Shown here in pieces: positions 19,003 through 24,951 of a stretch of DNA of 24,951 nt. Under the pieces are notes generated by a model, which saw nothing but the letters and a program-made list of their open reading frames with translations, had not been told where the DNA came from and searched no databases. This stretch comes from Chara braunii (Eukaryota > Streptophyta > Charophyceae > Charales > Characeae). Position 1 is the first letter of the stretch. Each line of letters begins with the position of its first letter. The stretch spans positions 1,885,223-1,910,173 of the forward strand of contig BFEA01000030.1 in assembly GCA_003427395.1 (NCBI GenBank), given 5' to 3'. Position numbers and translations under genes: made by a program.

Positions 19003-19335
19003 CCGCGGTCATGACCGCGGCCCTTTTTACTACAGGCGGTCGGGATTCCGCCCGCGCGGGCGACCGCCCACGGCCGACCTGCAGGCAAGAAACCCCAAGA
19101 ATTTTTTCAGGGCCTGAAAAACGACTCCCCCGAAAATTATATTTTTTAAACTTTTTTTTGTTCGAGGTGGTAGGGTCGGGGTTCCGGAGCAACAATCCGA
19201 AACCCCCACCCCCGACCCCCTCTCCCCTCGGCCGCTGCGGGCCGCGGAATTCCGCGGTCGCCGCGGTCATGACCGTGGGCTAGCGGCCCCGACCGCGGCC
19301 CGCGGTCGTACCCACGGCGACCACGGCCGCTGGTG
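19003..19335. repeat. GC-rich palindromic block
   Basis: The 18-base perfect palindrome CCGCGGTCATGACCGCGG (19003-19020) recurs with one change at 19261-19278. Between them are GGGTCGGGGTTCCGG and CCGAAACCCCCACCCCCGAC (about 19170-19215), which can form a hairpin, and CGCGGAATTCCGCG. CCGCGG words continue to about 19330. The block stands out sharply from AT-rich DNA on both sides and has no coding signal. It may be a small foldback element bounded by the two palindromes. Confidence 0.65.
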
Positions 19336-19360
19336 TTTCATAGCTTGATTGTTCTCGAGC

Positions 19361-19400
19361 ATGTTTTGCTTTCCTTCGATATGTTTTGCTTTCCTTCGAT
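19361..19400 (+). repeat. 20-bp perfect tandem duplication
   Basis: ATGTTTTGCTTTCCTTCGAT occurs twice without spacer. It is a simple, recent duplication in non-coding DNA. Confidence 0.9.
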
Positions 19401-19833
19401 ATCGTTTCTGGAAGACGGCCTAAGTTTATTGTTCTTTTTTAATTTATTATCAAGACTCTTGCTTTCTAATTATTCATAAAAATTACATTATAACATCACA
19501 TAACATTTAAGCCTACATTTTTTTTTTTTCATACTCATCTCAACCGGTTTTGAACATTATCTCATGTCCATATTTTGAGGGATACTCACCTTGTTGTTTT
19601 TTAAGAATAAGCAGAACAGTATAATAATGAACAAACAAAACCATGCAATATTGAAAAACGGAATTTAATGAATGTTAGTAACTAAGAATTAATATCATCC
19701 CCATAACCATGAACACGAAGAACATGAGATCACATACCAACAAAGGACTAAGGCAACTTTTATTTGTATACATCGACAATATTTTCTTCCAATTGCCCTC
19801 CATGGTGGTTCTTCCGAACGAGTTTGTAGTACG
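19401..19833. other. AT-rich leader upstream of the CCHC ORF
   Basis: AT-rich DNA with no coding signal on the plus strand. It would hold the 5' part of the element or host flank. I see no repeat of the 3' terminal region here, so a 5' pseudo-LTR is not demonstrated. Confidence 0.4.
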
Positions 19834-20708
19834 ATGGCCACTCCAGGTAATAAATGCTTTAATTGTGGGGGCGAGGGACACTTCGCTAGGGAATGTCCTT
19901 CTCAGCGTCAATAACAGTCTGTTGGGGGAGGAGGGAATACACCTGCGGCAGCTACTAGATTTTGGACGCCGAGGGGCACGCAGGAGGATAACGAGGAGAA
20001 GGAGTTTCTGCGCCAGCTTATTCAAGAGAAGCGTGATGAACAGAACCGGAAAAGGGAAGTGGAGGAGAGAAGAAAGATGGATGAGCTTATCCGGCAGAAG
20101 ATTGAGCGGAATGCGGAAGCACTGGAAGCTCAGGTGATGATGAAGATAGGACGACAGTACCTTGTTACCCGGGAGGAGGCTCGCTGGGAGGAAGGGCGTG
20201 CACCTGCGTGCAAAGCTTCGGGTACTCCTCTTAGGGAAGGTGAGAGATGTGCTAAGTTTAAAGACCGTGGGATTGAGGATATCGAAGACAGATAGCAAAG
20301 CTTTATGAGATACGTGAAAAGAAGAGGCGGGGTAAGGAGCCAGTGCAAGCGACCAGAAGACCGTTTCGGAAGCCGGTGTTTAATCAAGATGACGGCTCGG
20401 TTGATAACCTCCGACCGGAGTCCTCGGAGATGGGAGCAGAGCGTGCTCGAACTAAGATCCCAGCGGGAAGTGGCCCTGAAGGGATACTTAACTATGTGCT
20501 GCAGCAACGGCGACTTCTCACGGGGAAGAACAATGACCAATTGAAGGCTATCTATGCGTTGGAAGGCATCCAATACACCACGAAGGCACCTCCGATCGAG
20601 AAGATAATTGAGGAACGAGTCAAGCTGGCGTATGAAGGATTCATCTTTACCCCGGCACCGACTGGTGGCAGCCCTAGTGATGAGGAATATACGCTTGGTG
20701 CTAAGTGA
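19834..20708 (+). pseudogene. CCHC zinc-knuckle / coiled-coil / SAP-like ORF
   Basis: The ATG at 19834 sits in a good context (ACGATGGCC). Residues 8-21 are a textbook retroviral-type knuckle, C-x2-C-x4-H-x4-C (CFNCGGEGHFAREC). After TAA 19912 the same frame continues through a highly charged coiled-coil-like stretch (EKEFLRQLIQEKRDEQ, KMDELIRQKIERNAEALEAQ). The frame changes near 20290, and KLYEIREKKRRGKEPV leads to RTKIPAGSGPEGILNYVLQ and LKAIYALEGIQYTTK with IEKIIEERV. That last segment follows the pattern of a SAP DNA-binding motif (leucine-rich helix, G-I, then a Lys/Ile helix). It ends YTLGAK at TGA 20706. A Gag-like nucleic-acid-binding partner is the likely role. One missing base and one changed codon explain both breaks. 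Confidence 0.7.
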
Positions 20709-21788
20709 ATCGGTGGGTTTGCTCGGTTCCGACTTTGGCAGAACCTTTTTGAATGTCTGCGTCTTAGGAACTCGCTTTTTGTTGGTGGCAGATCTTCGCG
20801 TCTTCGATGTCTTTACGACAAATGCGCTACGCTATGTTTTGTGGGGCTCACGATCTTAGGGGAAATTATGTGGATGACGAAGTTTATCTCGCTTCTCCTC
20901 AGTTTGAATTCGGATTCTTGGGATTCAGGCCCTGTGGTGTATGTCCTTTTCTCGCCATTGTGCAAAGCTCAATACATTGGTTGTTCGACCCGTGGGATTT
21001 ATGTCAGGTGGGCTGAGCGTGTGGGCACGGTTAAGATTTATGGTTCTGGTGTTTGCCGTAAATTGTACCGTTGGTTGCGTATTATCGGAATCGATAATTA
21101 CGTAACCGTGCCTTTGGTGAGCAATGTGTCATCGGTATTGTTTGATGAGGCTTCTTTGATAAAGAATTTCTCACCTGTTTTGAATTTCCGACGGAGAATG
21201 CGCAGGATACGTAAGCATGGTCGTCGTGGTCGGATCAGCCGGAAGGGTAACGTTCCTTCGTCTTCCGCACTTGGCCTGATGATTTTTCGCGAACATGGTG
21301 GGGTCTGGTCTGATAGCTTGTTGTATTTCCTTAGGCGTGCGATTTTGCGTAATCAGAAGAATCTGGTGCTGGCGTTTTCCTCGGGTAATTTGTGGGCGGA
21401 CACCTGGCCGCTTATCCGAAGGAACTTTGGTCTTTCGCTGGTCCGGGTTGGGACAGGTACTTGCTTGCTAAAAAATTTGGAGGTTGATCTGCAGCTAGGG
21501 GGTACATGGTGTTTTCGTGTTGTTATGTTCACCCCGAATGGCCGAGCTATCCACAAAGGGCACCTACGATTGTTGTTACTGGAGCGCTGGAGGCGCTGTC
21601 TCCTACGATTGATGCCCCTTGCCTCACTTATCCGTTGGTTTAAGGCGGCTCGGGGTTTCTCTGGTAAGAGCACGCGCACTACCCTTCGGGGTATTCTGGC
21701 TAGAGCTATCAAAGCTAGGGAGGGGATCGATGTGCGCACCAGGATAGTGGTGAAACTCTATTATGATCATCGGATCGACACTGCATGA
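20709..21788 (+). pseudogene. PLE ORF2: GIY-YIG endonuclease and basic linker
   Basis: The frame is the same as the end of the CCHC ORF and is open from 20709; the first ATG in it is 20868. The nuclease module shows VVYVLF (20934, in the GIY position), QYIGCSTRG (YIG at 20973-20981), catalytic Arg at 21006 in YVRWAERV, and catalytic Glu at 21147 in DEASLIKNFSPVLNF, a standard E..LI...P.LN ending. A basic patch (RRMRRIRKHGRRGRISRKG, about 21190-21250) may serve nuclear entry or DNA binding. About 180 more codons are not recognisable. TGA 21786 ends the frame, yet the next segment follows in phase. I see no CCHH finger typical of canonical PLE nucleases, as reported for Chlamys. Confidence 0.8.
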
Positions 21789-22325
21789 GTGCATGGTTTG
21801 ATGTTGAGGATCCTGGGTGCTTCCTCTTTTCCTGATGGCATTAAAGGCATTCTTCGAAGGAAGATCCACCTGGTTTGGAATAGGAATTGTACGGTGGCTG
21901 AGTACTTCCGTACGGTGCAGCAGCTTTCGAGTGAAGACCATCCTTGGGTGTGTGTTTGTCAGTTTGAGCCTACCTGGGATCGATTGGGTTTGCACATTCT
22001 GACGAGGATCGGGGGTATTCCAGGTATTCCTTGCTTTTTCAGAAACTCGCGGAATATCCTGCGTGTTCTCCCCAAGGAGGGGGTTCTGCAGCTGGGTAAG
22101 CAGCTTGTGAAGGTCGCTAGCTATATGCGTTCCTCCTTTATTGTTACTCCAGCCCATTTGCGGGCCTGTTGGCCTGAAGTGAACAACTTCCCACCCCATG
22201 CATGTGCTCCCGATTTGGTGTCTTGGTTCTCACGCCTTAGGCCTTTCTCTGCTTTTCGATCGATCGCAATTGTTCAGACACTCTTGTTATTTGCCCGATT
22301 CTCTGCAGGCATTACCTGTATTTGA
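21789..22325 (+). pseudogene. PLE ORF2: linker with CxC motif, RT amino-terminal region
   Basis: In frame with the GIY-YIG segment, this part encodes RKIHLVWNRNCTVAEYFRTV, then WVCVCQFEPTWDRLGLH, where the CxC is at 21951-21959, and HILTRIGGIPGIPCFF. A short domain with CxC between the nuclease and RT is the named hallmark of N-terminal-EN PLEs. The remaining residues (LGKQLVKVASYMRSSFIVT and onward) probably form the RT amino-terminal region. The frame ends at TGA 22323, but coding resumes in another frame at 22322, so a frameshift near 22310-22320 is likely. Confidence 0.7.
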
Positions 22326-23548
22326 CGTTCAATTGGAATGTATCCTTTTGTCCTGTCTTGAGGGAGGAGAGCCTGGTTCTTAAGCGCATGAGGGAAGTAT
22401 ACCATAACCTGGGATTAAGTAGGTTGGGTAGGTGGGATTCGGGGGGTAGATTTGGAGATGCTTATGCTTTGCCCAAGCATAAGGACCTCACCCGCTGGCG
22501 CCCGATCTCACCCACCTTTGCTGAACCATCCAGACTTGCTAGCTCCAGGGTGGCGAGGGCGCTGAATGCTATGTTGTTCGCATTGCCACCTCACTCCGGT
22601 TTCAATCTTTGAGTTGTTATGGATTTGGTTCCAGGCCTTGATGCTATGAGTGTGGCTTTTGACAGGTTGAGGTGTTATCATGATCTCCTGTCGGCCTCTT
22701 TTGATATCAAGGACATGTTCGTCTCCCTCCCGCATGAGGACATTCTGAGTGCAACCGATTGGTTAACCTCCTTGTTTCGGGATAAAGGGTGTCATGGGGT
22801 TAAGGTAGCTAAACGTGGTAGGAAGGCTTGGGTTTCTTATGGGGGATCCAGAGACGAATGCATCCTCGTATCACTTGATGAGATTCAAATGATGGTTCGC
22901 TTTGATCTATGCTTTACTTTCATCCGATCCGATGGATGTCTGTTGAAACAGATGGTGGGGGTCCCTATGGGCAAATCGTCAAGTTGTCCCCTTGCCTATA
23001 TCCTTTGTTCGCATGCTGAATTTAGGTTCCTACGGACCTTGGGTATGGACGGACGCCTGGTTCGGGGATTCCGAATTGTTGATGATTTGACGATTTTCAT
23101 TGCAGTTGTGGGTGAGCAGGGAGTTAGGAAGGCAAAAGCAATTCTGAACTATTTCCTGTCTTGCTATGGACAAGTGCTGAGACTGGTTCGGACGGATGAT
23201 GAGCTAGGTCATTGGGTCTTTGCCGGGGTTATGGTCCACAGGTATGGTACCTCGCTGCGGACGGTGGCCATATTAAAAAATGCGCTGAGTCTTTGGGAAT
23301 CTGGGCAGTTGGTTTACGCGGGTTTCCAGGATTTTGAATCCTATTCTAGTAAGAAGGCCAAGGCTGGGGCTATCCTTAGTACGCTGCATCGGATTTTTCG
23401 TCTTTCCTCTGACGTATGGGGTAAGCATGCAGTGAAAAGGGAACTCTTGACAAGGCATTACCCACCTAGGATGATCTCGGAAGTTTTTTCTCGTTTTGCT
23501 TCAAAGATCAGGGGATTTGCGGTCGACATAATGGCATTATGTCTCTGA
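22322..23548 (+). pseudogene. PLE ORF2: reverse transcriptase
   Basis: This is the telomerase-related polymerase of Penelope-like elements. The fingers carry ALPKHKDLTRWRPISPTF (from 22466), followed by RVARALNAMLFALPP. TGA 22610 interrupts, and the same frame continues to 23548. Motif A is SFDIKDMFVSLPHEDIL (FDIKD 22700-22714), motif B is KQMVGVPMGKSSSCPLAYI (22949 onward) and motif C is FRIVDDLTIF (VDD 23078-23086, in place of YVDD). The thumb region has SYSSKKAKAGAILSTLHRIF, typical of PLEs. All three catalytic Asp positions are present, so apart from the stop and upstream shift the polymerase looks well preserved. Confidence 0.9.
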
Positions 23549-24602
23549 TTTGGGGCTTGGCCTTTTTCCAAGCAGGCTAGTTGGCCCGGCCCGGTGTCTA
23601 TGTTCCCTTGCCGGTCGTGATTTGGATAGGGGTGCTGTTTCCAGTAGGATGGGAGGATGAATGTGATTTTTTTTTGGGTTTTCTACGTCTCTGACTCGGT
23701 GTACCGTTGGTAATGAGGTATCCGGGTCGTTTCACACTGTACTTTATGCTGGGGTCTTCTTAGGGCTTACGGTGCTCCGGGTACAGTTCTGGATCATCTA
23801 CGTGTTGAGGAATGTATGACATTTTGGGATTCGGTGGCAGTAGCGGTTCTTAGGAACTTTGTGCAACGAACATTACAGACCCGGCGGGATGTCTTGCTTT
23901 GTTTTTTTGTTTGTATTTGGACCTGGTTCTTGCCAGGTACCTTGGGGAAGATGTATTGGCTAGGTTGCGTAGGATCCTTACACTTGTCGGATGGAGTTTT
24001 TCGTTAAGATAGTGTATTTGGCGGTGGTTCGCCTCTAGGTGAGGTTCCTTAATTTTGTGTTGCGCGCATTTTTTTACACTGACACTGACGGTTTTCAGGG
24101 ACTTATTGGACGCACGGTCCAGGCTAGGTGCTTTTTCTGTTTCTGATCCTCGGTGCAGTATGAATAAGGACTATTTCTTGCCCAGGTGCTTTGTAGAGCT
24201 CTTTCTCCTTTTATTCGGTGCGACGGTTTCTGGTTCCTAAAGCCGCTGTCATGGTCATATAAGGAGTAACGTGCGGTACCTCAGTCCTTCATTCGTCTGC
24301 ATTTACGAACGTGCTGAGACGGTTGCTTTCCGCGCTGGCTACAACGGTGCCTGAGGGCAGCGATGGCAGGCGGGGTGTGCCTTTCGTGCTATACACTTTG
24401 CACGACTTCGTGCTTCTGTTATATGTCTTCCTGCTGGTGTATCTACCTTGTGCGGTGTGCGCTCCCTCCCGGACGAGTTTCGATGACAGCTGGAGGGCGC
24501 GCTGTGGCCACCATGATAGAGCGGGAGTACGTTCACATGGATCGGGGACTGGAGTTTTGGCTTTTGCTTGTACGGGATGTCAGGGTAGGAGTAGGGTAAT
24601 GG
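23549..24602 (+). other. PLE 3' non-coding region
   Basis: About 1 kb, T/G-rich on the plus strand like the RT that precedes it. Short frames (up to 98 codons) have no motifs. PLEs carry long terminal pseudo-LTRs, so this could be one, but no second copy is visible at the 5' side of this window. Confidence 0.45.
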
Positions 24603-24610
24603 TATAAATA
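24603..24610 (+). promoter_or_regulatory. TATA-box-like sequence
   Basis: TATAAATA in GGTATAAATACGAGG. A start about 30 bases downstream would place the ribozyme within the first 50-90 bases of the transcript. Such words occur by chance, so this rests on its position just before the ribozyme. Confidence 0.35.
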
Positions 24611-24675
24611 CGAGGCAAGGCATTGGTATGACCTCGGGATTCTGAGTTGATGAATGGAGTGCTCGGTGGCCTTAA

Positions 24676-24721
24676 TCCCCCTGATGAGACTATGGGCGGT
24701 GTAGACGAAACGCGTCGGGGA
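24676..24721 (+). ncRNA. Hammerhead ribozyme, type I, minimal stem III
   Basis: All core elements are present in the right order. Stem I TCCCC (24676-24680) pairs with GGGGA (24717-24721). CTGATGA is at 24681-24687. Stem II is GACTA...TAGAC, four pairs and one A-A mismatch, with a nine-base loop. GAA (24707-24709) precedes a two-pair stem III, A-U and C-G, around a GC loop, ending in GTC (24714-24716). Cleavage is predicted after C 24716. Very short stem III is the form seen in PLE and newt satellite hammerheads, which may act as dimers. The same search words elsewhere (7106 and 22006 on the plus strand) lack the rest of the core. Confidence 0.8.
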
Positions 24722-24927
24722 ACGACAGTGTGTATGATTTTGACTCGTAATTTTGCTGGCTACTTGTGTGCTTCGGAGCTCCTATTTTGTATGTTTTCAT
24801 ACGGGATTGGTGTTTTGTATTCAACTAATGGGTGTGTGTAACGGAGTGGTCGTATGGGTGTATCTTTCTCCTCCGTTCTCATGCTAAGGCAGTCTTGCCG
24901 GTCTGTCTTTTTCCCTTGAATAGTTCT
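24722..24927 (+). other. Non-coding sequence after the ribozyme
   Basis: About 205 bases between the predicted cleavage region and the poly(A), without a coding signal. If the ribozyme cleaves, an RNA beginning GGGGAACGACAGTG would start here. Confidence 0.4.
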
Positions 24928-24951
24928 AAAAAAAAAAAAAAAAAAAAAAAA
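24928..24951 (+). repeat. Poly(A) at the window edge
   Basis: 24 A residues preceded by GAATAGTTCT, running off the window. It probably marks the 3' end of a retroposed element on the plus strand. Any target-site duplication lies outside. Confidence 0.8.

Larger units (their letters stand above)
19834..24951 (+). mobile_element. Penelope-like element with permuted (N-terminal) GIY-YIG
   Basis: In plus-strand order: a CCHC/coiled-coil/SAP-like ORF (19834-20708), GIY-YIG endonuclease (20709-21788), CxC linker (to about 22320), reverse transcriptase (22322-23548), a long non-coding 3' region with TATA-like box and hammerhead ribozyme core, and poly(A) to the window edge. Canonical PLEs have RT followed by GIY-YIG. 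GIY-YIG first, joined by a CxC linker, defines the Chlamys/Naiad clade known from green algae, spike mosses and invertebrates. This copy is interrupted by TAA 19912, TGA 20706, 21786 and 22610, and frameshifts near 20290 and 22315. The 5' boundary, and whether the CCHC ORF belongs to the element, are unproven. Confidence 0.75.

Noticed and set aside
19675-20298. 207-codon minus-strand open frame
   Set aside because: It is antisense to the CCHC/coiled-coil ORF, whose zinc knuckle and heptad-like protein are far better supported.
22006-22060. CTGACGAG with a later GAAA in the PLE linker
   Set aside because: It encodes LTRIGG; the intervening 36 bases do not form stem II and no NUH site closes the structure.

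Overview
The window looks like repeat-rich intergenic DNA from a streptophyte (plant-lineage) nuclear genome. My best guess is a charophyte alga such as Chara. This is inference from the families present: a plant-style LINE (DUF4283-like/CCHC ORF1; APE endonuclease, reverse transcriptase and zf-RVT in ORF2), a Penelope-like element (PLE) with permuted domains, poly(A) retroposons, CCHC/coiled-coil ORFs, microsatellites and an assembly gap. I see no intact host gene, no rRNA, no CRISPR array and no bacterial-type operon. Nearly every long reading frame belongs to a decayed mobile element.

Layout. 1-485 is C-rich low-complexity DNA. About 486-8195 is a nearly full-length but broken LINE (LINE A): ORF1 fragments from 489 to 3577, then ORF2 from 3603 to 8195. 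Its probable 3' region runs to a poly(A) at 8733-8770 and carries copies of a short hairpin repeat called R1 here. 8771-11110 holds a minus-strand tRNA-like sequence, an inverted R1 copy, a tiny poly(A) retroposon with perfect target-site duplications, and a 17-bp inverted repeat. 11113-11250 is a MITE with TAA duplications, followed directly by a second LINE copy. That copy seems to be split in two (11254-11826 and 15494-16690) by about 3.67 kb of inserted, repeat-laden DNA with local duplications, an N gap, microsatellites and A/T homopolymers. 16691-19830 has no recognisable gene, but it holds diverged repeats and a GC-rich palindromic block.

19834-24951 is the most interesting part. A CCHC zinc-knuckle / coiled-coil / SAP-like ORF is followed by a GIY-YIG endonuclease, a linker with a CxC motif, and a PLE reverse transcriptase (FDIKDMF, QMVGVPMG and VDD motifs). 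GIY-YIG before RT joined by a CxC linker is the architecture of the Chlamys/Naiad group of PLEs. About 1.1 kb after the RT stop, at 24676-24721, is a sequence with the complete core of a hammerhead ribozyme. A TATA-like box lies about 70 bases before it and a poly(A) at the window edge follows. As I recall, the published account of this PLE group says it lacks canonical hammerheads, so this pairing is the main candidate for something undescribed.

How the parts relate. The LINE machinery, from this or related copies, could have mobilised the small poly(A) retroposons. The PLE would use its GIY-YIG nuclease and RT for its own insertion, with the ribozyme processing its transcripts. All copies here are interrupted. 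Many stops are TGA, which fits decay of methylated CGA (or TGG) codons.
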